Shown piece after piece: positions 25,455 to 33,699 of a stretch of 47,226 nt of DNA (position 1 is the first letter of the stretch; each line of letters starts with the position of its first letter). Made by a program: the position numbers and the translations under genes. Below the pieces are notes generated by a model. That model made no database searches and was not told where the DNA came from. It worked only from the letters and a program-made list of their open reading frames with translations. Source of the stretch: Oligoflexales bacterium. Its GTDB lineage: Bacteria; Bdellovibrionota_B; Oligoflexia; Oligoflexales; Bog-1112. Location: NCBI GenBank assembly GCA_017985985.1, contig JAGNWK010000013.1, forward strand, positions 1 to 47,226. Reading direction: 5' to 3'.

Positions 25455-27200
25455 CTAACGGTCTAATTCGCCAGCGACGATGTTTAAAGTCCCCAATGTG
25501 GCAATCACATCCGATAGCATATGACCTGGTAAAATACTGGGAAAAGCTTGGAAAATAGCAAAACATGGAGGGCGACACTTCACCCGATACGGATGACTGG
25601 AACCGTCACTTACCACGTAGAAGCCGAGCTCTCCATTGGCAGCTTCACTGGCACAGTAAACTTCACCGATAGGTGGGCGTACATCATGGATAACCCGCAT
25701 AAACTGATGCATGAGGCCTTCGATATTGCCATAAACATTTTCTTTATCTGGGAGGCTTACCCTTGGATCAGAACTGCAGATGGGTCCTTCAGGTAGGCTT
25801 TTCAAGGCCTGTCGGATGATGGAGACCGATTGTTTGATCTCCTCCATGCGAACCATGTACCGATCATAGCAGTCCCCTGTTTCTCCTATAGGGATATCGA
25901 AGTTAAAATATTCATAGGCACTGTAAGGCTCGTCTTTTCTAAGATCCATGGGAACACCACATGCGCGAAGGCAGGGACCGGTAAAACCCCAGTTTATGGC
26001 GTCTTCTGCTGAGACGGAAGTGACGCCAACCATCCTGTTCACAAAGATACGATTCTTTGTACAGAGAGTGTCGACCTCTGATCTCGCCTCCATAATAATA
26101 TCGCAGACACGTAGAGCCTCTTCCACCCATCCTGGGGGCAGTTCGAAGCCGAGACCACCAACTCTTGCGAGAGATACAGTCAGACGAGCTCCGCATAGCT
26201 TCTCAAAGAGAGAGAGCACTGCCTCGCGCGCTTTCATACCAAGCCAGAAGTTGGTCATCCCACCTAAGTCGAGAGCCTGCGTTACAATGCAGACGAAGTG
26301 ATCGATGCAGCGAGAAAACTCATCGATGATAACTCTTATCATATCGGCTCGGAGGGGGACTTGGATGTCACAGAGCTTCTCTATCGTTCGACACCACACA
26401 TTATTATTCATAGGAGCTGAGCAGTAGTTCAAACGATCTGTGTAGGGGATAACCTGATTGTATGTATGTGTCTCAGCCATCTTTTCAAAGCAGCGATGAA
26501 GGTAGCCTATTTCAAAGTCCAGTTTTTTAACAGTCTCCCCTTCGAGAATAGCCATAAAGCGGAGAGTTCCGTGTGTCGCTGGATGGGCAGGTCCGATATT
26601 GATCCAGACCTTGTCTGAGAGATAATCTTTTTCCTCGCGCATCATGCGCTCTCGATCTTTAGCAAAAACATGGTCGAGTGGGGTGAGGCATGGCTGTCGT
26701 TTGTCTGCCGGATAGTCTTTTCGGAGAGGGTGACCTACAAAGTCATTGTGACATAGGATGCGACGTAGATTTGGATGTCCGGTGAAAGGAATGCCAAAAA
26801 GGTCATAAGCCTCACGCTCGAACCAATCGGCTGAACGGTAGACCGAGGTAACAGAAGGTATGGCCTCTCCTTCTGATAAAGGAACTTTGACTCGGAGCCG
26901 TTGCTGCTTTTGGGGATCGGCAAAATGGTAAACCAGTTCGAAACGCTTACTGCGTTCCGGGTAGTCAACCCCGCAGACATCCATGAGGAACGGATAGTTC
27001 TTCTTCAGTTCGCGCGCGACGTCGACGATATGCTGTGGGCTGTGCACAAGGCAGCAATCCTCTTTTGCGGCTCCCGATTTAAACTCAAGCGAGGGCCCTT
27101 TTTCAATTCGAGCTTGTGGGCATGAGGCCAGGAGCTCTTGAAAAACAGACGCAAAAATAGACGAAGGTCTTGAAGAAAGGGACACGGTATTCAACCTCAT
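25455..27200 (-). CDS. nuoCD: NADH-quinone oxidoreductase fused subunit C/D
   Basis: A 581-residue fusion. Residues about 40-175 are the 30-kDa NuoC part (SVYRSADWFEREAYDLFGI, GHPNLRRILCHNDF, HPLRKDYP). From about 190 on is the 49-kDa NuoD part (NIGPAHPATHGTLRF, IGYLHRCFEKMAE, TDRLNYCSAPMNNN), ending VAGELDR. NuoD forms the quinone-site wall together with NuoB. Fused NuoCD is known from enterobacteria and several other lineages. It is the first gene of the cluster; the upstream 236 bases hold no nuoA or nuoB. Confidence 0.95.
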   Translation of the reverse strand: MRLNTVSLSSRPSSIFASVFQELLASCPQARIEKGPSLEFKSGAAKEDCCLVHSPQHIVDVARELKKNYPFLMDVCGVDYPERSKRFELVYHFADPQKQQRLRVKVPLSEGEAIPSVTSVYRSADWFEREAYDLFGIPFTGHPNLRRILCHNDFVGHPLRKDYPADKRQPCLTPLDHVFAKDRERMMREEKDYLSDKVWINIGPAHPATHGTLRFMAILEGETVKKLDFEIGYLHRCFEKMAETHTYNQVIPYTDRLNYCSAPMNNNVWCRTIEKLCDIQVPLRADMIRVIIDEFSRCIDHFVCIVTQALDLGGMTNFWLGMKAREAVLSLFEKLCGARLTVSLARVGGLGFELPPGWVEEALRVCDIIMEARSEVDTLCTKNRIFVNRMVGVTSVSAEDAINWGFTGPCLRACGVPMDLRKDEPYSAYEYFNFDIPIGETGDCYDRYMVRMEEIKQSVSIIRQALKSLPEGPICSSDPRVSLPDKENVYGNIEGLMHQFMRVIHDVRPPIGEVYCASEAANGELGFYVVSDGSSHPYRVKCRPPCFAIFQAFPSILPGHMLSDVIATLGTLNIVAGELDR

Positions 27201-27436
27201 GCTCTTTGTTCAAAAAATTGAACTGCGCTTTTAAAAGACTCACCAACACACCCAACACAGCTTTATCACAGCTTGTCGATATATGGCAATTGATGTGATG
27301 TAGGTGGAGTATAATCGAGCTGTCTAAAAAATGAAATGATCAGCTGGAGGCTTAGATTTCGTTATCATCACGCCGAAGGTCGGTTCTAAGGAGGCTGTGC
27401 GTACGGTGACCTGAATAACAGTATTCGCGGGGATGT

Positions 27437-28891
27437 ATGGGGCTTACTTTGACTAGTATAGATACGTCCATTTCAAGAGGGATAACGGCTTCTGTTGAGC
27501 TGCAGTATAATCTCTTCCCATATCCATCTTACCCATTGCTGGGGAAGCCATTTTGGCAAGACAGTTATTCGGCGTCATCCCTTTTCGCAGGATGTCTTCT
27601 TAAAGGAGTCAGCGGTATTGTTCCGTCGTTGTTTGCTCGTGACGACAGCGTAAAATCTGCGCAGTCTTGCCCTCGTGTTCTGATTGCAGGATGCGGGGAG
27701 ATGCTTCCTCTTGTTATTAGACAGCTGGAGCCCTCTTCTCATCAGGTGTTTGCATTAGATCTTTCTTTGGCTAATTTGAAGCGTGCACAGCTACGGATGA
27801 GGAATTCATCCTCTTCAGTGGTTTTTATTCATGATGATCTCGAGAATTTTGCTAAAAAAAGCCCTATACATTTTGACCATATTGACGCCTACGGCGTTCT
27901 TCACCACCTGGCCTCTCCTTCAGATGTCTTAGCTCCGCTCACTCGGAGGCTGAAGGAAGGGGGAACGATGCGGGTTATGGTTTACAATTCACAAGCTCGA
28001 TCTTGGCTCTGGTCTTTACGGAAAAGTCTGAGGATTTTAGGTCTTTCTTTCGAAAAAAAGAAGGATCTTAAAAGCGCTAAACGTTGGATTTTTTGCTTGC
28101 GAAAGTTCAGTCCCATTCTTGACAAAAAGTTTCGTCAGGCTTCCCCCAGCGATACATTTTTTGAAGATGCTATTTTTGTAGACACATTTTTCCATGCCCG
28201 GGAGCTCCGTCAATCTTTTCAAAAATGGTGGGACGTCTTTCTTAGTTCTGGGCTTATCCCTTTTGGCTTATTTGATCGTTATGGCGAACTGGACGCGTGT
28301 CAAAATCCTCTCTGGTGCATTCCAAGTGTTGAAGATATTCACCGAAGATCTCTTACAGAAGATTATCAAAATAACTTAGAAGTTTTTCTTTACAAGCCCA
28401 GACGCCGCAAGTCAGTTTCGATAGACCATTCAAATAGGCAGAGGTCGGTGCGGCAGTGGGGTTCGGTCGGATTTCTGCAAGCGAGGAGACCTCCGGCTCT
28501 TTGGTTCAGTTTTGATGAAACAAAGAATCTCTCTTGGCTTCAAAGAAGAAAAATTTGGTTTAATTTTTCTTCTTATCTTTACCAATACGGAGCATGGGAG
28601 GGATTGTCTTGGGATGGTATTCCTTATAGAGCGCTTCAGCGGTTAGCAAGATTGGGCGCTATACTCCCAGGAATGATGAACAATGAGCGGGAAGATCTTC
28701 TCAAAAGTCCGATGATCGACAGTGATGATCATGAGGGTCGAATGGACGATTCCCCTGAGAAAAACTTTGAGGGAGTTCCAGGTACTCTTTTAGATTTAAA
28801 AAATGTTCTTGCTAATGTTCCCGTCTCCCTCTCGGATCGAAAAAGAGATCTGCTGTCTAAGATTCTCCAGAAAGCTGGATTCTTTTCTTAG
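27437..28891 (+). CDS. SAM-dependent methyltransferase (class I) with long C-terminal extension
   Basis: A 484-residue protein with a Rossmann methyltransferase core at about 75-200. VLIAGCGEMLPLVIRQL is motif I, FALDLSLANLKRAQ is motif II, and HIDAYGVLHHLASP followed by RRLKEGGTMRVMVYN fits the motif IV-V region of Methyltransf_11/25-type enzymes. The N-terminal 60 residues and the roughly 280 C-terminal residues (WFSFDETKNLSWL, WEGLSWDGIPYRALQRL) are unrecognised; they may choose the substrate. A GGGG stretch before the ATG could serve as ribosome site. It is divergent from nuoCD and stands alone. Confidence 0.8.
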   Translation: MGLTLTSIDTSISRGITASVELQYNLFPYPSYPLLGKPFWQDSYSASSLFAGCLLKGVSGIVPSLFARDDSVKSAQSCPRVLIAGCGEMLPLVIRQLEPSSHQVFALDLSLANLKRAQLRMRNSSSSVVFIHDDLENFAKKSPIHFDHIDAYGVLHHLASPSDVLAPLTRRLKEGGTMRVMVYNSQARSWLWSLRKSLRILGLSFEKKKDLKSAKRWIFCLRKFSPILDKKFRQASPSDTFFEDAIFVDTFFHARELRQSFQKWWDVFLSSGLIPFGLFDRYGELDACQNPLWCIPSVEDIHRRSLTEDYQNNLEVFLYKPRRRKSVSIDHSNRQRSVRQWGSVGFLQARRPPALWFSFDETKNLSWLQRRKIWFNFSSYLYQYGAWEGLSWDGIPYRALQRLARLGAILPGMMNNEREDLLKSPMIDSDDHEGRMDDSPEKNFEGVPGTLLDLKNVLANVPVSLSDRKRDLLSKILQKAGFFS

Positions 28892-29136
28892 CTATAACTG
28901 ATATGAGAACGAGATCCTCTGCTAAGCCTTAGTAGTGGGGATAACGAACATCGAACATGAAGGGTGAGTGGCGGCAGGGAGGTGGTCAGCTCAAGGTGTG
29001 AGCGGCTGGTTACGATTTGTGATTAGAGGCTTGCAAACAGGACGCTTCAACGGCCTGTGGGGGGACGACACGGGTTGGAGCAGGAGGGGAATGGATTTTA
29101 CGCCAATAGCGCTAAGATCTTGGTTGGCGGAGTTTT
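28892..29136. other. Intergenic stretch without a recognisable gene
   Basis: Between the methyltransferase and the tRNA-Leu promoter there is no supported gene. A plus-strand open frame here (28968-29330) runs through the tRNA and is rejected. It is G-rich in places (GGCGGCAGGGAGGTGG near 28971), but no repeat or known RNA was recognised. Confidence 0.5.
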
Positions 29137-29165
29137 TTGGTTTCCAAAATCAGATAGACTATGCT
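29137..29165 (+). promoter_or_regulatory. Possible promoter of tRNA-Leu
   Basis: TTGGTT (29137-29142) and TATGCT (29160-29165) are separated by 17 bases and end 24 bases before the mature tRNA 5' end. The position suits a short-leader tRNA promoter. Confidence 0.4.
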
Positions 29166-29189
29166 AGGTCTTCCTTTGATCCTTCTCTT

Positions 29190-29275
29190 GCTCGAGTGGT
29201 GAAATCGGTAGACACACAAGACTTAAAATCTTGGGAGGGTTACCCCTCGTGCCAGTTCAAGTCTGGCCTCGAGCA
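29190..29275 (+). tRNA. tRNA-Leu (anticodon UAA)
   Basis: A complete cloverleaf. Acceptor GCTCGAG (29190-29196) pairs with CTCGAGC (29268-29274), with discriminator A at 29275. Anticodon stem CAAGA/TCTTG encloses CTTAAAA with anticodon TAA at 29224-29226. A long variable arm (GGAGGGTTACCCCTC) marks a class II tRNA, and the T arm is GCCAG-TTCAAGT-CTGGC. The CCA end is not encoded and must be added after transcription. Confidence 0.97.
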
Positions 29276-29367
29276 CTCTAGAAAGTTCTTTCTTCTAAAG
29301 TCCTTTAGGATCCCCCCTGACGATTTGTAAGTTCTCAAACTCTCATATAGCTCGAATGGACAGAATT

Positions 29368-29874
29368 CTAAAATTTAAAGACCGCACCTAGGCATTGCAG
29401 ATACCAAGAATTTGGTCCAAAGCCGAGGCCAAACCACTGAACATCCAAAAAACTATTGCTCTTTTGTGTTATCTTAAATTCAACTATTGGGCCTGATTGC
29501 TCAGCTCTATTCGTCATAAAAGATAGACCTCCTACCCCTGCATATAAGTTCACATTCTCAGAAGGGCTATAACGGACGCCACCTGTGACATGATAGGTCT
29601 CCCTCCCACTTGATGAAGCATCCGCACCGGCAGCGGCATACCATGAGAGTGTATCAGTGTCTTTAAAGATAAAACGATATTCAGCAGAACCGTAGACACC
29701 TAAATAACCCAGAAAAAATTCATGCTGATAGTGCGATTGCGGCTTTATATTTTCGATTGTTTGAGGTCTCTCTTTAAGAGGCACGTCTGACGCAAAGATC
29801 TGTGGAGTACATAAAATCGTCGCCAATAAAATTAAAAATTTAGATTGCTGTATATAATATCTAAACATTTTCAA
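29368..29874 (-). CDS. Small secreted beta-rich protein, probably outer membrane
   Basis: A 168-residue protein with a signal peptide (FLILLATILCTPQIFA, cleavage after residue 28 or so). The rest consists of short amphipathic strands (EFFLGYLGVYGSAEYRF, HVTGGVRYSPSENVNLYAGVGG) and ends AVFKF, a terminal Phe as recognised by the BAM machinery. It resembles small eight-stranded barrels, but no family was recognised. The gene lies between tRNA-Leu and repeat-rich DNA, and a 17-bp direct repeat (29322 and 30066) brackets it, so it could have been inserted. Confidence 0.65.
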   Translation of the reverse strand: MKMFRYYIQQSKFLILLATILCTPQIFASDVPLKERPQTIENIKPQSHYQHEFFLGYLGVYGSAEYRFIFKDTDTLSWYAAAGADASSSGRETYHVTGGVRYSPSENVNLYAGVGGLSFMTNRAEQSGPIVEFKITQKSNSFLDVQWFGLGFGPNSWYLQCLGAVFKF

Positions 29875-30062
29875 TCCTCTTTTACTATGTAAAACAAATG
29901 AATTTACGCACCCCTAGCTCCAAACATGAACGTCATCTCGAACTCTTCGACTTCACTCAGAGCAGGAACTGTCGATAGATCTCGACAGTTCCGGGGGCCC
30001 GAGATCCCTCGAATGGCCCTGCTTGCTCGGCATGACGGATATTTTTCGTGCGGACAGTAACA

Positions 30063-30098
30063 TAAGATTTGTAAGTTCTCAAGAACTTACAAATCTTA
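30063..30098. repeat. 36-base palindrome (17-bp perfect stem, 2-base loop)
   Basis: TAAGATTTGTAAGTTCT (30063-30079) is followed by CA and its exact reverse complement (30082-30098). The left arm contains the same 17-base sequence (GATTTGTAAGTTCTCAA) found at 29322-29338 just after tRNA-Leu. There is no following T-tract, so it is not a classical terminator. Confidence 0.85.
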
Positions 30099-30204
30099 AA
30101 CTTTTTGGCACGTAAACTTTTTGGCACGGAGTCATATTCTCGTAACTTTTTGAACTTTTTGGCATGTGAACTTTTTGGCACGGAGTCATATTCTCGAACT
30201 TTTT
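30099..30204. repeat. 54-bp tandem duplication built from AACTTTTTGGCAYG subunits
   Basis: Unit 1 (30099-30152) and unit 2 (from 30153) each contain two AACTTTTTGGCAYG blocks, then GAGTCATATTCTCG and a further AACTTTTT. The two units are nearly identical. No coding sense is evident. Confidence 0.8.
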
Positions 30205-30431
30205 CTTAAATTCATCAAAAAATTCCCCAAAAAAATTTTCAGATATTCGTTTTCTGCTATTTTGAAAGCACAGGCTATTGATTTTAGTGAGGAAGGACCT
30301 GTGTATGGAAATTTTTTTTAGAAAAAAACACCTTAAAAATTTAAGGAAGATTTATTTTAGTTAAATAGATAAAATGATAACATATATGCAGTTAACTCGA
30401 ATGATAATTTAATTTTGAAAAGTAATCTTCT

Positions 30432-31145
30432 TCAGGAAGAGAGCCAGGGGATGTATGTTTTTCTAAAAGCTGATAAAAACTCGCGACGAAAAATGATATC
30501 GGCTCTGTCGCCAATGGTGTGGGAATTTTCAAAAATCTCTCGGGTTAGTTCCAAAAGCTTTGAAAGCGCAGCATTCAAAAAATCTCTGACATACCTTTTT
30601 TCTTGAATGGATTCACATCCGGGGATTTGTTTGTATGGATTTAAAAGTCCTGACAGGACGCTTACTTTTTTTTCTGAAAGTTCAAAATGAGTGAGCACTT
30701 TGGTAAGAGCTAAACGCCAAGAGGCTGAACAAAAAGGGTCTTGATCAGGATGGGTTTTATTTACCTTATATCGATTGAGCCAAATATATTGCTGCACATT
30801 CTGCACATACCGTGCATTAGTTATCATAGGTGATTTATATCGTTCTCGAATCGCTTGGCTATCTCTGCTAAAAAAGGAGTTGATATGTCTAGCTAGCTGT
30901 GAATTTACAGTTCGCATGAAGTGGCCTAAATGCTCAGAACTCTTGGCCTGAACCAACATATGGAAGTGATTGTCCATGATGATAAAGTCAAATATTTTTA
31001 TGCCATATCTACTTTTATATTTTGCCCAAAGAAGCAGAAGATGTACTTTGATTTTATGGGGAGCTAATAACATCTCCTTATTGTGACATCGAGAGATGAC
31101 GTGAGCATATGAATTATTCGAGATGATTAAGCGTCTTGGATACAT
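30432..31145 (-). CDS. REP-associated tyrosine transposase-like protein (Y1_Tnp, HUH type)
   Basis: A 237-residue single-strand transposase-like protein of the IS200/RAYT group. The start region YAHVISRCHNKE and the metal-binding DNHFHMLVQ (His60, His62, the HUH pair) are typical. YVQNVQQYIWLNR near 113-124 holds the candidate nucleophilic Tyr, and the region after residue 100 (ERYKSPMI) is also usual for the group. Such proteins nick at palindromic REP sequences and are usually single-copy and domesticated. No obvious IS ends flank it, but palindromes and repeat arrays lie on both sides. Confidence 0.85.
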   Translation of the reverse strand: MYPRRLIISNNSYAHVISRCHNKEMLLAPHKIKVHLLLLWAKYKSRYGIKIFDFIIMDNHFHMLVQAKSSEHLGHFMRTVNSQLARHINSFFSRDSQAIRERYKSPMITNARYVQNVQQYIWLNRYKVNKTHPDQDPFCSASWRLALTKVLTHFELSEKKVSVLSGLLNPYKQIPGCESIQEKRYVRDFLNAALSKLLELTREIFENSHTIGDRADIIFRREFLSAFRKTYIPWLSS

Positions 31146-31678
31146 AGTGAGAGCATCATGGATGTTAAGGATGATGTCGTCGAATGACGTCCTATAGTCG
31201 AGATAAATTACCCCATCTGTGATTTTGCTCCGAGCTAGAGCTACTCCCGAGCTAGAGCTACTCCATCTGTGATTTTGCTCCGAGCTAGAGCTACTCCGAG
31301 CTAGAGCTACTCCCGAGCTAGAGCTACTCCATCTGTGATTTTGCTCCGAGCTAGAGCTAGAGCTAGAGCTAGAGCTAGAGCTAGAGCTAGAGCTAGAGCT
31401 AGAGCTAGAGCTAGAGCTAGAGCTAGAGCTAGAGCTAGAGCTAGAGCTAGAGCTAGAGCTAGAGCTAGAGCTAGAGCTACGAGCTGAGCTAGAGCTACGA
31501 GCTAGAGTTAAGGTTATTTTGCTCCGAGCTAAGGTGAAACGAGCTAGAGTTAAGGTTATTTTGCTCCGAGCTAAGGTGAAACGAGCTAAGGTGAAAGCTA
31601 AGGGACTTACTTTACTGGCTTAGGTTCCGTCTGCTCCTTTTGCATGGAACCAGCTGCGCAGTGGTCCAGCCCCCTTAG
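31146..31678. repeat. Repeat field with 22 perfect GAGCTA units and higher-order repeats
   Basis: No gene is supported. From 31213 a block CCATCTGTGATTTTGCTCCG followed by GAGCTAGAGCTACTC recurs at 31263 and 31329. Bases 31348-31479 are 22 uninterrupted copies of GAGCTA. A 42-bp unit (CGAGCTAGAGTTAAGG... then GCTCCGAGCTAAGGTGAA) then occurs twice from 31498, with a remnant to about 31604. GAGCTA arrays contain overlapping AGCT and CTAG palindromes and can fold on themselves. A partial repeat B (GGAACCAGCTGCGCA) lies at 31646. There are no unique spacers, so it is not a CRISPR array. Confidence 0.9.
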
Positions 31679-33256
31679 CTAGTTTCGATTGATCCACTCT
31701 GGATTTTTCAAGACGAGAACACCCGCCATGACTTTGGCAAGATATCTCGTGTCACCTTCAAAACCAGCCTGGATGATATCCCATGGATTGCGACTGTGGG
31801 TTGCCTCTATGCCAGCTTGTATGCGTTGATCTCCGGCATTGTAAGCAAGAATAGCGAGGCGCCAGTCTTGAAATTGCAAATACAAGGCTGCGAGAAGCCG
31901 GGCGGCAGCATCTGTTGATTGATTGAGGTCTAGTCTTTCGTCGACATCAATATCGACTCTCAGTCCAAAGGCACGTGCCGTTTGGGGAATGAACTGCCAC
32001 ATCCCTGCTGAGTGCGGATAAGACGTATGCGGAGCTAGATTTTGGAATCCGGCTTCGATCAAGGAGATAGCTTCGAGTTCGATGGGTACCCTAGTGCCTA
32101 GGTGTTTTGCGAAGATTTCGTTAAGAGCCTTTCGACGTTCCAAGGCAGAACGAACAAAGTGGCGGCCAGTATCAGTCCCTACATAGATATTCAACTCATC
32201 AAGGATGGCTTGATTGACTTCGAGAGGGAAGTCTTCGTTAGAGTTGTCTACGACAGTTTGAACATCTGCAAGGCTGAGAGGCTGATAGATTGTGAATCTT
32301 TCAGCAGCAAAAGCGAGTGTCGTGATGGTACTTGTGACGAGGATGGCGAAAATACCTAGTTTGAAGGAATTTTGTTGAGTTTGATGGTGTAAGATCATTT
32401 CGATTCTCCTTGTGAGTTGTTTGTAAGATGAGCTTGCCGCCATGCTCATGGTACCGATGAGCATCCGACGGTTTTCTGCTCCATATTGCGCTGCTTTGAG
32501 AAGGCAGCGGGAGTATGTGCTGATGGAGACATCTGCTCGGCCAAGCAGAGCTTCATCACACACGAGTTCCTGAATTTCAGAGAGACGACGATTGAGTAAA
32601 CAAAGGCCCGGATGCCAAAAAAATAGGAATCGAATTCCTTGTTCGAGATGAACCCAGAGCGTATCTTTTTGACGATGATGTTGAATTTCATGATAGATCG
32701 ATAATTTGAATAGATCATAATCGACGCAAAAATTTTCAGGTATGACGATATAGGCTATCCAGAAATTGTGGTAGGAGAATGGAACCTGAATCTCGTCAGA
32801 ACTTAGAATTTTTACCCGACCGACTTGGCGTAAAGGGACAGCCTTTTTAAGCAATTCATGAATACGTTTTCTGTCTTTTTTATAAGTCCAAAGAGATAAA
32901 AGGAACCCTGTCATGAGAAAGATCAAGAGCAGAGATTCACAGTGCAAGCTTAGGTTTATAGTCGATGATTGAGAAATGATTTTGGGGATATATGGGCTTG
33001 GATTCATACTTATAAGAGTGGACCTCTCTCCAAAGTTACGAGCAGAAGATATGAGGAGGCTACTTTTGGGTAAGACTTTGACGATTAAGGGTGCCATCAT
33101 AGAGAGGATGAGCCCGAGTCTTGCAAGAACTTGTAAGTCGCGGGGCCTCAGACCTGTCATCTGTAAGCTTAAATTTGAGCAGAGTAAAATGAATAAGATA
33201 GATGTTAAGCTGAAGATACAGGTATAAACTCCATAAATTTGTAAGGGTAGACTCAT
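31679..33256 (-). CDS. BlaR1-like M56 metalloprotease fused to an MltD-type lytic transglycosylase
   Basis: A 525-residue membrane protein. Hydrophobic segments lie near 6-28, 42-62, 103-123 and 298-318. Between the last two is the M56 zinc protease: HEIQH (His189, Glu190, His193), with Glu230 in SEIQELVCDE as likely third ligand. After the fourth segment, residues about 370-520 form a lytic transglycosylase domain: SLIEAGF (catalytic Glu401), SAGMWQFIPQTARAFG, DERLDLNQSTDAAA and ILAYNAG. In BlaR1/MecR1 a penicillin-binding sensor occupies this outer position, so here a wall-cleaving or wall-binding domain replaces it. The start overlaps the blaI-like stop by 4 bases (ATGA). Likely role: signal wall state by cleaving the BlaI-type repressor (inference). 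Confidence 0.85.
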   Translation of the reverse strand: MSLPLQIYGVYTCIFSLTSILFILLCSNLSLQMTGLRPRDLQVLARLGLILSMMAPLIVKVLPKSSLLISSARNFGERSTLISMNPSPYIPKIISQSSTINLSLHCESLLLIFLMTGFLLSLWTYKKDRKRIHELLKKAVPLRQVGRVKILSSDEIQVPFSYHNFWIAYIVIPENFCVDYDLFKLSIYHEIQHHRQKDTLWVHLEQGIRFLFFWHPGLCLLNRRLSEIQELVCDEALLGRADVSISTYSRCLLKAAQYGAENRRMLIGTMSMAASSSYKQLTRRIEMILHHQTQQNSFKLGIFAILVTSTITTLAFAAERFTIYQPLSLADVQTVVDNSNEDFPLEVNQAILDELNIYVGTDTGRHFVRSALERRKALNEIFAKHLGTRVPIELEAISLIEAGFQNLAPHTSYPHSAGMWQFIPQTARAFGLRVDIDVDERLDLNQSTDAAARLLAALYLQFQDWRLAILAYNAGDQRIQAGIEATHSRNPWDIIQAGFEGDTRYLAKVMAGVLVLKNPEWINRN

Positions 33257-33624
33257 TTTTCGTCCAATTTTTTAGCAATAAGCTCTTGCAGGGAAAGAAG
33301 TTCTGCAGAGGAAAGATCACGCGTGTCCACTAGAGTTCGTATGAGATGAGTCGGTGTATCTGTGAAAACCTGATAGAGTAATGTTTGTAGACTGAAACGT
33401 TCATACTCACTTTTATCGATGGATGGGATATAGATGTGTCGACGCCCATCCTTGTGACTTTTGACAAATTTCTTCTTTTCAAGAATTCGTAAGATGGTTG
33501 AAACTGAGGTGTAGGCTAGGTCTCGATCATCTGCAAGATTCTCTTGGACTTCGATAACAGTCGCTCCACCCAGAACCCAAAGAATATGCATAAGTTCCAG
33601 TTCAGTTTCCGTTAGCAAACGCAT
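33253..33624 (-). CDS. BlaI/MecI/CopY-family transcriptional repressor
   Basis: A 123-residue winged-helix repressor: LTETELELMHILW, then TVIEVQENLADDRDLAYTSV and STILRILEKKKFVKSHKDGRR are the DNA-binding half, and the last 50 residues form the dimerisation helices. The ATG at 33624 (MRLLTETE) is preferred to the frame start at 33654 because AGAGG lies about 9 bases before it and family members begin at this point. In known systems a BlaR1-type protease inactivates the repressor on cell-wall antibiotic stress. Its overlap with the M56-transglycosylase gene and the palindrome upstream (33700-33739) match that scheme. Confidence 0.93.
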   Translation of the reverse strand: MRLLTETELELMHILWVLGGATVIEVQENLADDRDLAYTSVSTILRILEKKKFVKSHKDGRRHIYIPSIDKSEYERFSLQTLLYQVFTDTPTHLIRTLVDTRDLSSAELLSLQELIAKKLDEK

Positions 33625-33699
33625 GATTTTAACCTCTGGTCTAATAAGAAACATAAGATGAGAAAGTTGGGTTCAGCGCAACGAACCAGTTTTTAGGAT

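Larger units (their letters stand above)
29875..30431. other. Gene-free, repeat-rich spacer
   Basis: These 557 bases hold no supported gene. They carry a repeat-B-like piece (near 29946), a hairpin with 11-bp stem GGAACTGTCGA/TCGACAGTTCC (29965-29992), a 36-base palindrome (30063-30098) and a 54-bp tandem duplication (30099-30204). The remainder to 30431 is very AT-rich. Open frames here read through the repeats. Confidence 0.7.

Noticed and set aside
27201..27436. Missing nuoA/nuoB genes upstream of nuoCD
   Set aside because: The 236 bases contain no coding frame of suitable length or motif; only a TATAAT near 27310 with a poorly spaced -35 was seen.
29276..29310. Rho-independent terminator after tRNA-Leu (AGAAAGTTCTTTCT)
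   Set aside because: The stem is short and AT-only and there is no clear T-tract, so it is too weak to call.
28968..29330. 120-residue plus-strand open frame after the methyltransferase gene
   Set aside because: It reads straight through the complete tRNA-Leu at 29190-29275 and has no family resemblance.
29957..30181. 74-residue minus-strand open frame rich in Lys
   Set aside because: It is a translation of the tandem repeats and the palindrome, with no ribosome site.
31213..31604. CRISPR array
   Set aside because: The repeats are hexamers and nested units without unique spacers, and no cas genes are near.
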